64,000 nt of DNA from an uncultured Selenomonadaceae bacterium (GCA_902778455.1 CACYXR010000002.1:1-64000), one strand, 5' to 3'; shown: positions 27,849 through 36,630, counted from the first letter of the stretch. Numbers and translations: made by a program. Notes: generated from the sequence alone by a model not told the origin.

Positions 27849-29168
27849 TTACAGCGTATCGCCCAAAAGCAGGCCGGCAGCGACACAGGTGAGGATTTTT
27901 GCGGCGTTTGGGAGCGCATTTTCGTCGAAATTGAAATGGGAATCGTGATGGCCGGCGGCAAGGTCTGCGCCGATCATCAGGTAAGCGGCCTGACCGCCGC
28001 GGGATTGTACGCGTTCCATGAAGTAAGCGAAATCTTCGCTGGCGCCGAAGTCGCAGTCGGTTACGATTTTCTGGAAGACGCCAAGCTCTTCGGCGCGCTT
28101 CGCGACGTAGGCAGCTAGTTTCGGCGTATTGTTGCCGCCCGCGGCACCGCCGACTTTTTCTATGGAGACCTCGACGCCGTACATGGAGGCGGCGGCTTTG
28201 ATGACGCGTTTCGCCTCGGCTTCCATGAATTCGTTGATGGCACTGGAGGCTCCGCGTGTTTCCAATTTCAGCACCGCTTTGTCAGCTGTGACGTTGCGTC
28301 CAGTGCCTGCTTCGAGCACGCCGACGTTGATACGGGACGCGCCGCCGGAATGGCGTGGAATGGCGTGGAGATTCAGCGCGGCGCAGGCGGCGGCCAGAAG
28401 CGCATTGCGTCCCGCTTCGGGGGCAGCTCCGGCGTGGGAAGCGCGTCCGGTGAAGTGTGCATCGTATTTTCCGGTGGCGAGGAAGCCGGTGACATTGCAG
28501 GCGATACTGCCGGTCTCTTTCATCTTGAAGCCAAAATGCGCGCCCAGCATAAAATCAACGTCGTCAACGACGCCGCGGTCAGTCATGGCCTTTGCGCCGC
28601 GTACTCCCTCTTCGGCGGGCTGGAAGACCAGCTTCAAGGTTCCGGAGAGCTTGTCTTTTTGCTCGGCGAGAAGTTTTGCGACGGCAAGACCGACGGCGGT
28701 ATGACCGTCATGGCCGCAGGCGTGCATGGCGCCGTCGTGAAGACTGGCAAAACCCTCGCGGTTCGGTAAATGGTCGGGGGCGTCGGTTTCGTCAACGTCG
28801 TTGGAGTCCATGTCGAAGCGGAGCGCGACGACGGGGCCTGGATTCGCGAAACGCAGCGTGCCGACAACGCCGGTTAGTCCGCCCGTCATGCGCTCCAGCC
28901 AGCACGGATCGGCGCCTTCGGTTGCTGCGCGCTCCTTTGCTGCGCGCAGCGTCTCCGGAGAGGGCAGGCCCATCATCGAACCGCGCGCCACAGCCTCATC
29001 ACCGGTTTTTACTTCATAACCGAGGGCCTCCAGCGTTGACGCGACAAGGGATGCCGTGCGAAATTCCGTCCAGCCCGGTTCCGGATGACAGTGCAAATCG
29101 CGCCGTCGGGCAATCATCGCGTCTTTCATAGCGTCCGCGTTTTGCATGAGTTCTTGATCGAGTTTCAT
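27849..29168 (-). CDS. abgA: Aminobenzoyl-glutamate hydrolase subunit A-like M20 peptidase
   Basis: 439 residues, the same length and layout as AbgA, including the characteristic insertion (SRMGLP-like SMMGLPSPETL followed by GGLTGVVGTL). Metal-site motifs HACGHDGHTA and FQPAEEGVRGA are intact. AbgA with AbgB cleaves p-aminobenzoyl-glutamate from folate breakdown. No abgB is present here, so a homodimeric or different amidohydrolase activity is possible. It starts behind AAGGAGTG. It lies between dcuC and pcrA, all on the minus strand. Confidence 0.85.
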   Translation of the reverse strand: MKLDQELMQNADAMKDAMIARRRDLHCHPEPGWTEFRTASLVASTLEALGYEVKTGDEAVARGSMMGLPSPETLRAAKERAATEGADPCWLERMTGGLTGVVGTLRFANPGPVVALRFDMDSNDVDETDAPDHLPNREGFASLHDGAMHACGHDGHTAVGLAVAKLLAEQKDKLSGTLKLVFQPAEEGVRGAKAMTDRGVVDDVDFMLGAHFGFKMKETGSIACNVTGFLATGKYDAHFTGRASHAGAAPEAGRNALLAAACAALNLHAIPRHSGGASRINVGVLEAGTGRNVTADKAVLKLETRGASSAINEFMEAEAKRVIKAAASMYGVEVSIEKVGGAAGGNNTPKLAAYVAKRAEELGVFQKIVTDCDFGASEDFAYFMERVQSRGGQAAYLMIGADLAAGHHDSHFNFDENALPNAAKILTCVAAGLLLGDTL

Positions 29169-29273
29169 GGAATCACTCCTTACAGATAAAACATATTCGA
29201 AAAATAATAATTAGCCTTCCTCTCTGGAGACGATGGCGCATGTAGCGCGGTGGGGGAGGGGAAGTTTAGGTTT

Positions 29274-29306
29274 AAGAAAGGGACGCCATTGATACAGCGT
29301 CCCTTT
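29274..29306 (-). terminator. Terminator after dcuC
   Basis: 10-bp stem AAAGGGACGC/GCGTCCCTTT (29277-29286 with 29297-29306). Read on the minus strand the stem ends in TTTC-TTAAA. Confidence 0.75.
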
Positions 29307-29319
29307 TTCTTTATTTCAT

Positions 29320-30585
29320 TCAGCCCTGTGCGAGAAAGAAGGTTCCGACAATCAGCGCCAACACGATAGGAATTCCGTTGCGCTTCGTGATTTCCACCGG
29401 ATTGACGCCAGCAAAGCCAGCGCAGATAATCGTCGCGCCGGCAATTGGGGAGATAGTTCGGCCAAGTGTGCCGCCCAGCGTCGCCATGCTGCCCATCTGC
29501 ACGATGGACATGCCGAATTCTTCTGCGTGTGGCGTGACCGCCTCATTGAACGCGAAGGTGGCGGCGTCGCCCGAGCCGGTCAGGAAGCCCAAAAGGAATG
29601 GACCGACCGCCGCGCAGATTTTTACGATGGCCGGATTGTTCAGCATAGCGGCGATGAAAGCTTTGACAAGGCCGGTGGCCGTCAGACCCGAAACGAAAAC
29701 GCCGGCGGCGATGATGATACCGATGATGGAGCCGTATGCCGAGCCCATGCCGTCAAAGAACGCTTTACCGATATCGGCGGGCTTCGTGCGGGTAACGGCC
29801 AGCGCAATCAGCGTGCCGATAATCATTGCATGGGGGACTTCCATTTTAAACATCGGTACCAGCTTCGTCGCGCCAAGCAGCAAAATGACGATAGGAAGCG
29901 CGGGCATCAGTGCATACAGATAGTTGATCTTGAAGTCTTTTTCGATTTCCAGACCTTCCGCCACATAGTCCTTTTCTTCATGCATGAAATAGCCGATGAC
30001 GGTAATTGCAATCATTGCCGTAAACAGCGAGGCGAAATTTGCGACGTAGTGGAAGCCGATGACCTCCATGACGTCTACGCCCGCGATTTTCGCTACGAAA
30101 GGATTGTGAGCGAGGCCGGGGTTCAGCATGCTGCCGTAAGTGCCGCATTTGACCGCCGCAGCTGCAATGGCCGGGTGAACACCCGCGCCCATCAATAGCG
30201 GAATGAAGATGGCGCCTGCCGCCGCCGCCGTGCCTGCCGCGCTCGGCAGCGCGATGTTCACAAGGAACGTTCCGAGCACTACGCCGGGAATCAAGAGCGG
30301 GCGAACCTTGGAAATAACGTTAGCCATCGCGTTGATCAGGTGCTTGTCGCAGCCAGTGAAGCGCATGACCATTGCAAAACCCATGCATGAGCAGACGGCT
30401 TTGATAAGGCCTGCATTCGTCATGCTTTTTGCGAATGCGTCCAGCGACTGCATGGGGGCGCCGCCGATACAGGCCATTAGGATACCGGCGCCAATCAGCA
30501 CGACGCGGGCTTCGTGCCCCTTGACCAGAAGATAGATGACGACGGCTACAATCACTGCGCCGGTGAACATCATAAGTTCCAACAT
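29320..30585 (-). CDS. dcuC: Anaerobic C4-dicarboxylate carrier, DcuC family
   Basis: 421 residues with about twelve hydrophobic segments, typical of the DcuC family, including LPSAAGTAAAAGAIFIPLL and GFLTGSGDAATFAFNEAV. DcuC carriers export succinate or exchange it for fumarate in anaerobes, which fits the sdhCAB and fumAB genes nearby, though family members with other substrates exist. ATG 30585 lies 10 bp after GGAGG; an earlier ATG at 30594 is only 1 bp from it. It is divergent from an M20 amidohydrolase. Confidence 0.82.
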   Translation of the reverse strand: MLELMMFTGAVIVAVVIYLLVKGHEARVVLIGAGILMACIGGAPMQSLDAFAKSMTNAGLIKAVCSCMGFAMVMRFTGCDKHLINAMANVISKVRPLLIPGVVLGTFLVNIALPSAAGTAAAAGAIFIPLLMGAGVHPAIAAAAVKCGTYGSMLNPGLAHNPFVAKIAGVDVMEVIGFHYVANFASLFTAMIAITVIGYFMHEEKDYVAEGLEIEKDFKINYLYALMPALPIVILLLGATKLVPMFKMEVPHAMIIGTLIALAVTRTKPADIGKAFFDGMGSAYGSIIGIIIAAGVFVSGLTATGLVKAFIAAMLNNPAIVKICAAVGPFLLGFLTGSGDAATFAFNEAVTPHAEEFGMSIVQMGSMATLGGTLGRTISPIAGATIICAGFAGVNPVEITKRNGIPIVLALIVGTFFLAQG

Positions 30586-30651
30586 AATATACATTCCTCC
30601 TTGCTTGCTTTGCGCGCGTGAAGGCTTCACACCTTTCAGCACGTCTGTATT

Positions 30652-30680
30652 AATATATTTCCTGTGCGTCAGTCTGTCAA
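30652..30680 (-). promoter_or_regulatory. Promoter of dcuC
   Basis: Minus strand TTGACA (30680-30675), 17-bp spacer, TATATT (30657-30652), 66 bp before the ATG. Confidence 0.82.
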
Positions 30681-30782
30681 TCGCAGGAGGAATGTATACA
30701 CGTATTCTTTTCGCTATCGCTTGCCCCGCGTCGGATATGGAAATACAATGAGACGCAGATTGTTGATTTTGGGAGGTAGAAG

Positions 30783-32033
30783 ATGATTGTAAAAGAGCGG
30801 ATGATGGATATGTTCGCGCGCATGCGGAAATTATCGGGGCAAGGGGAAGGTCACGGCGTACACAGGCTTGCGTTCACCGACGCTGATTGGCAGGCACGCG
30901 GATATTTGATGGAACTGATGCGTGAGATGGGACTTTCGTTGCGGGAGGACGCCTTCGGAAACGTTGTGGGACGCTGGGAAGGCGCTGAGCCGTCCCTTCC
31001 CGCAGTGATGTTCGGTTCTCATGCCGACAGCGTGCCGAACGGCGGAAATTATGACGGTGTGCTGGGGATTCTTGCCGCCATTGAGACAGTGCGAAGCCTG
31101 AAAGAGGACGGCTTTTCCACGGAACATCCGCTGGAGATCGCGCTATTCATGTGCGAGGAATCGAGTCGGTTCGGTGCGGCGACGCTGGGCAGCCGCGCGA
31201 TGCTGGGCGAGCTATCTGTAGACGATACGAGGCGGCTGAAGGATAAAGCGGGCATTGCGCTTTACGACGTATTGAAAGAACGAGGACTGGCGCCGGATAT
31301 GCTTGGAAAGCCGCTCTATGACGGAGAGGTCAAGGCTTTTTTCGAAGTGCATATCGAGCAGGGCAGGGTATTGGAGCATGAAAAAAAGAGTGTCGGAATC
31401 GTGACGGGAATCGCCGCGCCTACGCGGTTCTGGGTAAAATTGGAGGGCAATGCCGATCATAGTGGTGCGACGCCGATGGCGCTTCGTCATGACGCGGCAT
31501 GCGCCGCCGCCGAAATAGTGCTGTTCGCTGAGAGATTGGCCGCAGCGGAGAAAAAGCATCCGGCGGTGGCAACGGTGGGCGTCCTGCAAATCGCTCCCGG
31601 CGTCATGAACGTCATTCCGGGGAGCGCGGAACTTGGGGTTGATATTCGGAGCATCGACGCGGCGACGAAAAAACGCGTAGCGGAAAATTTGAAAGACGCC
31701 ATTTCGGAAATTTGCAAACGGAGGGACGTTGCATTCGAGCTCGTGCCGATTTCCGACGAGCGCCCTGTGGCGATTCGTCCGTCGGTACTGGATTTTCTCG
31801 ATGGAATCTGCCGCGAGGACGGTTGCTCCTATATGCGTCTTCCCAGCGGCGCGGGTCATGATGCCATGCACTGGGCGGAGCGCGTACCTACGGGGATGCT
31901 GTTCATCCCCTGTCGGGACGGCATCAGCCACAATCCGGAGGAGTACGCAGCGCCTGAGGACATCGTGAACGCGGTTCGGCTTTTGGAAAAGGTCGTCCGC
32001 GCGGCGTCGAGAAAAAATGTAACTTTTGCATGA
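30783..32033 (+). CDS. M20 amidohydrolase of the N-carbamoyl-amino-acid hydrolase / allantoate amidohydrolase group
   Basis: 416 residues. Zn-dependent hydrolase with metal-binding motifs GSHADSVPNGGNYDG, FMCEESSRFG and the HIEQG signature of the HyuC/AllC subgroup, and a dimerisation domain in the middle (VKLEGNADHSGATPMALRHDA). It should release ammonia/CO2 from a carbamoyl or ureido amino acid; the exact substrate (ureidoglycolate, allantoate, N-carbamoyl amino acid) cannot be told. It starts at ATG 30783 after GGGAGG. It is divergent from dcuC. Confidence 0.86.
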   Translation: MIVKERMMDMFARMRKLSGQGEGHGVHRLAFTDADWQARGYLMELMREMGLSLREDAFGNVVGRWEGAEPSLPAVMFGSHADSVPNGGNYDGVLGILAAIETVRSLKEDGFSTEHPLEIALFMCEESSRFGAATLGSRAMLGELSVDDTRRLKDKAGIALYDVLKERGLAPDMLGKPLYDGEVKAFFEVHIEQGRVLEHEKKSVGIVTGIAAPTRFWVKLEGNADHSGATPMALRHDAACAAAEIVLFAERLAAAEKKHPAVATVGVLQIAPGVMNVIPGSAELGVDIRSIDAATKKRVAENLKDAISEICKRRDVAFELVPISDERPVAIRPSVLDFLDGICREDGCSYMRLPSGAGHDAMHWAERVPTGMLFIPCRDGISHNPEEYAAPEDIVNAVRLLEKVVRAASRKNVTFA

Positions 32034-32034
32034 A

Positions 32035-32080
32035 AAAATCCCTTCCGCTTTGGAATTTCCAAGACGGGAGGGATTTTCTA
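32035..32080. terminator. Bidirectional terminator
   Basis: 13-bp stem AAAATCCCTTCCG / CGGGAGGGATTTT (32035-32047 with 32065-32077) with one G-T pair and T-runs on both sides, between convergent genes. It overlaps the first bases of the minus-strand gene's 3' end. Confidence 0.85.
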
Positions 32081-32887
32081 TGCACCGGTTTCTATTCTTT
32101 CCATTTCCGGCGGCGCGTCCTTTGTGAATTCGGTCATATATTTCCAATAGCGCTTCGGGAGCAGTGTCATGCGGCATTTTTCGTTGTGACGCGGGCAGAT
32201 TTCCACAGCGTTGTAAAAGGTGCGCCACAGAGAACGGAATTTTCGTTCTTCCTCGTCGGGCGGCGCGGCGCGAAAATCGTCCATCGGAATCACGGCGGAC
32301 TCGTAGGGGCGGTAGACGAGAGCGGCATGATGCTTCTCATCGTAAATCAGGATGTGCTCCTCGGGAAAGCGCTTAGCGAAGTGAGGTGCGAGAAACGGCA
32401 GCACGAAATTCTTCGGCCCGATGGTCGTGACGAGGACGCCCTTTTGATCGGAGAAGCGAATGAAGCCTTTCAAAAGGTGTGCCTCATGGAGTAAATGTTT
32501 CACCGCTTCAGTGAGCCGCCAGACCTCTTCGTTTCCAGCGAAAGAAAGAAAGCGTGCGCCGTAGCGGTATCCCTGCCGCAAAAAACGCAGCATGACAAGC
32601 TCCTTTTCGGGGAGGCATGTCAAAAATGCGTGACGGATGAGTTCATCGGCGGCACGGGAAATGCGCGTGGGAATGGAGCGGGCAACGCGGGCGGCGCGTT
32701 CTTCGTCCGTCGGGATTTCCTTGATGCCGAAAAGGGAAAGCTCCGGTGCGTCCGGCCCGACGATGGCGGCGGGAAGCTCGTGGGCGGCGTAGCTCTCGAA
32801 GACACAGCAGAGAAAGCCCTCGAAGCTGCCGTCATATCGGTAGGTGAGGGCAGAATCCATATGGTTTATATCGGGGCGGCGAGACAT
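32078..32887 (-). CDS. TIGR03915-type probable DNA metabolism protein (DUF4130)
   Basis: 269 residues matching the family that accompanies the TIGR03916 radical SAM protein: the start TYRYDGSFEGFLCCVFESY and the C-terminal RFLPKRYWKYMTEF-like block (here MTLLPKRYWKYMTEF) are diagnostic. In other genomes this domain is fused to a uracil-DNA-glycosylase-like domain (TIGR03914); here it is alone. The gene overlaps its upstream partner by 22 bp. An internal ATG at 32860 is an alternative start nearer the domain. Function in DNA repair or base modification is inferred from the family, not shown. Confidence 0.85.
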   Translation of the reverse strand: MSRRPDINHMDSALTYRYDGSFEGFLCCVFESYAAHELPAAIVGPDAPELSLFGIKEIPTDEERAARVARSIPTRISRAADELIRHAFLTCLPEKELVMLRFLRQGYRYGARFLSFAGNEEVWRLTEAVKHLLHEAHLLKGFIRFSDQKGVLVTTIGPKNFVLPFLAPHFAKRFPEEHILIYDEKHHAALVYRPYESAVIPMDDFRAAPPDEEERKFRSLWRTFYNAVEICPRHNEKCRMTLLPKRYWKYMTEFTKDAPPEMERIETGA

Positions 32888-34191
32888 GAAAGCTCCTTCC
32901 TTTCTGCGGGAGAGAGCGCCGGCGTTTCCTCTCCGAACAGGGAAAGCTGGCGCACGGAGGCGGTTTCCGTGCGAAACAGCGCGCGTTCCCGCGGCGACAT
33001 CAGGTCGAGCAGCAGTTCCTCCTTGGCGGCGGGCGCGTCATAATAGCGTTTCCCGTTCGCGACGAGGAAATGACGGGCGCGTTTCGTAACGATGCCGATT
33101 TTTGCGAGAGCGTCCCATGTCAGTGCGGCGGCGCGGCGGGCGCGGGTGATGCGCCACGCGCTCTTGACGCCGACGCCGGGCACGCGGAGTAAAAGCTCAT
33201 AAGGCGCGCGGTTCACTTCCAGCGGGAACATATCCTTGTGGCGAAGCGCCCAATGGCATTTCGGGTCGAGATACGGGTGCAGCCGTCCTTCCGTCCCGTC
33301 GAAAAGCTCTTCGGAGGAAAAGCCGTAGAACCGCAACAGCCAGTCGGCCTGATAAAGACGGTGTTCACGCCAGAGCGGCGGCGGCGTTTCAACGGGCGGG
33401 AGGGCCGCCGCCTCGTTCACGGGGACGTAGGCGGAGTAAAAGACGCGTTTCAGCCGATAGCGCGTATAAAGAGCGGAAGTAAGCATCAGGATATGGCGGT
33501 CGCTTTCGCCGGAAGCGCCGACGATCATTTGCGTGCTCTGCCCGGCGGGGGCGAAGCGCGGCGCATGACGGAAAAGCACGAGGTCGCGGCGGTTCTCATC
33601 GATGCCGCCTTGGATCAGTCCCATCGGGCCAAGGATTGCGGCCTTCGTTTTGTCCGGTGCGAGGCGCTGAAGACTTTGTCCCGACGGCAGTTCGATATTC
33701 ACGCTCAGGCGATCGGCCAGGAGGCCGAGACGGCGAACGAGAGCGGCGTCCGCGCCGGGAATCGCTTTCGCGTGGATATATCCGGAAAAGTGGTACTCCT
33801 CCCGCAGAATGCGGAGCGTCTCGATCATCGTCTCCGTAGCGGCGTCCGGCGTGCCAACCACGCCCGAGCTCAAAAACAGCCCCTCGATATAGTTCCGTCG
33901 ATAAAAGGCGATGACGAGTTCTGCAAGCTCGCGCGGGGCAAAGGAAGCACGGCGCGTATCATTCGATCGGCGGTTCACGCAGTAGGCGCAGTCGTAGACG
34001 CAGGCGTTCGACTGCAAGACTTTCAGCAGCGAAATGCACCGTCCGTCGCCAGCGAAAGAATGGCAAATGCCGCAGGCCTCCGCGCTTCCGATGCCGCCGC
34101 GCTTCGCGGTTTTTTGCGCGCCGCTGGACGTGCAGGCCGCGTCGTATTTCGCCGCATCGCTCAAGATGCGAAGTTTTTCCATCGTGTCCAT
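32866..34191 (-). CDS. TIGR03916-type putative DNA modification/repair radical SAM protein
   Basis: 441 residues. The radical SAM motif CVYDCAYC is preceded by conserved EACGICHSFAGDGRCISLLKVL. A helix-hairpin-helix (RVPGVGVKSAWRITRARR) near residue 340 suggests DNA binding. The start MEKLRILSDAAKYDAACTSSG is characteristic. It is the first gene of a two-gene operon with the TIGR03915 partner, behind a promoter carrying a LexA-type box. The enzymatic reaction is unknown; repair by radical chemistry is a reasonable inference. Confidence 0.88.
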   Translation of the reverse strand: MDTMEKLRILSDAAKYDAACTSSGAQKTAKRGGIGSAEACGICHSFAGDGRCISLLKVLQSNACVYDCAYCVNRRSNDTRRASFAPRELAELVIAFYRRNYIEGLFLSSGVVGTPDAATETMIETLRILREEYHFSGYIHAKAIPGADAALVRRLGLLADRLSVNIELPSGQSLQRLAPDKTKAAILGPMGLIQGGIDENRRDLVLFRHAPRFAPAGQSTQMIVGASGESDRHILMLTSALYTRYRLKRVFYSAYVPVNEAAALPPVETPPPLWREHRLYQADWLLRFYGFSSEELFDGTEGRLHPYLDPKCHWALRHKDMFPLEVNRAPYELLLRVPGVGVKSAWRITRARRAAALTWDALAKIGIVTKRARHFLVANGKRYYDAPAAKEELLLDLMSPRERALFRTETASVRQLSLFGEETPALSPAERKELSCLAAPI

Positions 34192-34227
34192 TTGATTTCC
34201 GTCCTTCCGAAAAAACGTTCCTTTACT

Positions 34228-34256
34228 ATTATATAAAGAACGAGTGTTCTTGTAAA
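34228..34256 (-). promoter_or_regulatory. Promoter with LexA-type SOS box in its spacer
   Basis: Minus strand TTTACA (34256-34251), 17-bp spacer, TATAAT (34233-34228). The spacer contains AAGAAC-N4-GTTCTT (34236-34251), whose core GAACGAGTGTTC (34238-34249) matches the Gram-positive LexA/DinR consensus GAAC-N4-GTTC. A repressor bound there would cover both promoter elements. The plus-strand zinc-ribbon gene has its own TTGTGA/TAAAAT promoter at 34267-34295. Confidence 0.78.
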
Positions 34257-34346
34257 GGGCTTTTGGTTGTGAGAACGGGTGCTTTCGTGTAAAATGATGG
34301 GCAAGAGAAAGTGCGCTTTCGTCTCATCAAGTCAGGAGGGAAAGGT

Positions 34347-35126
34347 ATGGGATTATTTGACAGCCTGTTTGGAAAAAAGAAAGAAGACGCCGTGAGCAAG
34401 AAAAAATGCCCCGTATGCGGCATGGAGTTTTCCGACAAAGGCATGGACGTATCCGACGGAACGATCTGCCTTTCCTGCTGGGAAATCGTGATGGACGACT
34501 TCGAGAGCGGGTTATTGGATGAACAGGATGATTTTTTTATCGCTCCGATCAAGGCGGCGGTGAAAACCAAAAAAGCGGAGCGGGAGGCCATCAACCGCGC
34601 GAAAGCGCAAAAGCCGGAAAGTTGTCCTCTCTGCGGCGGCAAGATGCCGAAAATCATGACCATGGAAGTCAAAGACGGATATATCTGCGACGTCTGCTTC
34701 GAAAAATTCAGCGGTCTGGAAGACCGGAAAGAAACGGAAAAAGCGCTTGAGGATATGACGATAAAGGAACTGGCGGCGCTGTTCGCTCTGGCAGAGAAAA
34801 AGCAGGAGGCCAAGGCGCTTCGGATGGAGCAGGACCGCTGCCCTGTCTGCGGGGGCGACGTGTCCGAAAAATCGACCGGCTCCCTCTGGGGCGACATAAA
34901 AAAATCGGTCAAGGATGGATTCCCTGCCTTCATTGTACTGAAGGATAATTGGAAAATCTGCGGCGAATGCGCCGATAAAGTGCGCGCCGTGTATCCTGTT
35001 GCGCATTTGAGGAAACCGGACGGCGACGGCGGATACGAAGACGTTTATGTGGACCCGCTCAACGATGTTACCCTGGAAGCGTTTAAAAAAGCATTTGCGG
35101 ATGTGGCAGCAAAAAGTCTGGAATAG
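34347..35126 (+). CDS. Triple zinc-ribbon protein (DUF4428-like), unknown function
   Basis: 259 residues with three CxxC pairs: CPVC/CLSC (near 20 and 45), CPLC/CDVC (near 95 and 115) and CPVC/CGEC (near 168 and 205). Each resembles the DUF4428 zinc ribbon seen in small secreted or cytoplasmic Firmicute proteins. The Cys set would hold three zinc ions. No catalytic motif is seen. ATG 34347 behind AGGAGGG is better than the upstream frame start. It is transcribed away from the SOS-box operon. Confidence 0.75.
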   Translation: MGLFDSLFGKKKEDAVSKKKCPVCGMEFSDKGMDVSDGTICLSCWEIVMDDFESGLLDEQDDFFIAPIKAAVKTKKAEREAINRAKAQKPESCPLCGGKMPKIMTMEVKDGYICDVCFEKFSGLEDRKETEKALEDMTIKELAALFALAEKKQEAKALRMEQDRCPVCGGDVSEKSTGSLWGDIKKSVKDGFPAFIVLKDNWKICGECADKVRAVYPVAHLRKPDGDGGYEDVYVDPLNDVTLEAFKKAFADVAAKSLE

Positions 35127-35222
35127 CGAATTCGGATAAAGCTCTTGTGTGGACGCTTTTGCAAACCAATCGCGAAAATCGCTGAAGAAATGCAATGGAG
35201 ACAATTATAATCTGATATAACG

Positions 35223-35269
35223 AAAAAGTGTCCTTCCGTAAAATGGTGAATTCACGGAGGACACTTTTT
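35223..35269. terminator. Bidirectional terminator
   Basis: A 16-bp near-perfect stem (35223-35239 with 35254-35269, centre TTCCGT/ACGGAGG) and T-run on the plus side, A-run on the other, between convergent genes. Confidence 0.85.
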
Positions 35270-35287
35270 CATATGTTGCTATTGATA

Positions 35288-35983
35288 TTATGTGGTCAAC
35301 ACCTGTTTTCGCAACCCTATTATAGGAGCCGCGTTAAGGACAGACAGCGAATTTTTTCCCACTTTGCAGGGGAAATGTAGTATTTTTACGCCTGCCTTTT
35401 TGGCTTCGTCCAACGCTTCGCCAAATTCCGGGTGCGTCTCTATATTGGGACGCACTTCTTTGATTCCGTTCATTTGAATGACGAAGGCTACTCCGCACCA
35501 ATAGCCTTCGTTCCGCGCATTGATAAGTTCGCGGAGGTGTTTGACGCCTCGTTCGGTAGGGGCGTCGGGAAAGTAGCCCATGCCGTCAATTTCCAGCGTA
35601 CAGCCTTTGACTTCCAGCAGATATTTTCGTTTCCCCTTTTTCATGAAAAAGTCGATGCGGGAGCCGCCATAGACATGTTCCGGTTGGATATGGTCAAAAT
35701 TTTGCCGGTTCAGCCATTCAAATATTATTTTGTTTGGGGCTTGGCTGTCGATGTTCACCCAGCCGAGTTTCTTTTTCTTGACAGCTATCAAGTCATATTT
35801 TGTTTTGCGATTTGTATTATCAGCTTTTGCCAAAACCACAGGGACACCCGGAAGTAACAGTTCCTTACATCGCCCTGTGTTCTTGACATGTACAGTGTCT
35901 ATCATATTGCCGACGGCCACATGGGCGATAAAGCGATTCGGCCTGTCAATGAATCGGGCTTCTGTTGTATTGGGATAAATCAT
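35288..35983 (-). CDS. sfsA: Sugar fermentation stimulation protein homologue (SfsA nuclease)
   Basis: 231 residues, standard for SfsA. Signatures: RFIAHV, HVKNTGRCKELL near the start, then GGSRIDFFMK and YLLEVKGCTLE with the predicted nuclease-fold Asp/Glu/Lys residues, and FPDAPTERGVKHL. Known family members cleave DNA/RNA or act as regulators of sugar genes. It lies 56 bp downstream of a nitroreductase on the same strand and probably shares its promoter. Confidence 0.93.
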   Translation of the reverse strand: MIYPNTTEARFIDRPNRFIAHVAVGNMIDTVHVKNTGRCKELLLPGVPVVLAKADNTNRKTKYDLIAVKKKKLGWVNIDSQAPNKIIFEWLNRQNFDHIQPEHVYGGSRIDFFMKKGKRKYLLEVKGCTLEIDGMGYFPDAPTERGVKHLRELINARNEGYWCGVAFVIQMNGIKEVRPNIETHPEFGEALDEAKKAGVKILHFPCKVGKNSLSVLNAAPIIGLRKQVLTT

Positions 35984-36039
35984 TGGAAATCAACCGCCTT
36001 TGTCCCTGTTGGATGTTCACATTATTTATTTCGCGCCAA

Positions 36040-36630
36040 TTATATGAAAGTGACTTCGTTTCCTTTCCGCTCTAAGGGCTTCCTGTTGGGCAGGCCGCTT
36101 TCGGTCGCGGCGTATCCGATCGTCATGGAGGCATAGACGCGTTCCTCCTCTTTGAGGCCAAGTTCGCGCAAGGTTGTCAGCAGGGGGGGATCCTCGTTCA
36201 GCCAATACAGCTGATTGATATAGCAGCTTCCGAGATCGAGGGCGTTGGCGGCAATCATCATGTTTTCAATGGCGGCGACGGAGTCGGCCATATTGTTGCC
36301 GTAGTCTTTCCGGTTCGCCACGATGATCAGTACGGGCGCGCGGTAGTTGAACACATAACCGCCCTTTTGGGAGGCGAGGATGGAATTTTTCAGGCTGGGG
36401 TAGGTGTTTTCGTTCACCGTCATTTTTGCGAAAGCGGCTTCCGCCAGAGATGTGAGTTTGGCCAGTATTTCGGCGTTTTGCACCACGAGGAAATGATTGG
36501 TTTGGTTATTTCCGCCGCTGGGAGCGCAGCGTCCGGCCTCGATAATTTTTTGCAGCTTATCCAGCTCGATTGCGTCCGGTCTGTATTTCCTTGTGCTTCG
36601 TCTGGTGATGATTGCTTCGTATGCGTTCAT
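36040..36630 (-). CDS. Nitroreductase family FMN protein
   Basis: 196 residues, typical nitroreductase fold: ITRRSTRKYRPDAI for FMN phosphate binding, GGNNQTNHFLVV, and AATESGLPNRKPLERKGNEVTFI. It reduces flavin-accessible substrates with NAD(P)H; the physiological substrate is unknown. A minus-strand promoter TTGTTT-16 bp-TACAAT at 36656-36683 lies ahead. It is the upstream partner of sfsA. Confidence 0.88.
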   Translation of the reverse strand: MNAYEAIITRRSTRKYRPDAIELDKLQKIIEAGRCAPSGGNNQTNHFLVVQNAEILAKLTSLAEAAFAKMTVNENTYPSLKNSILASQKGGYVFNYRAPVLIIVANRKDYGNNMADSVAAIENMMIAANALDLGSCYINQLYWLNEDPPLLTTLRELGLKEEERVYASMTIGYAATESGLPNRKPLERKGNEVTFI

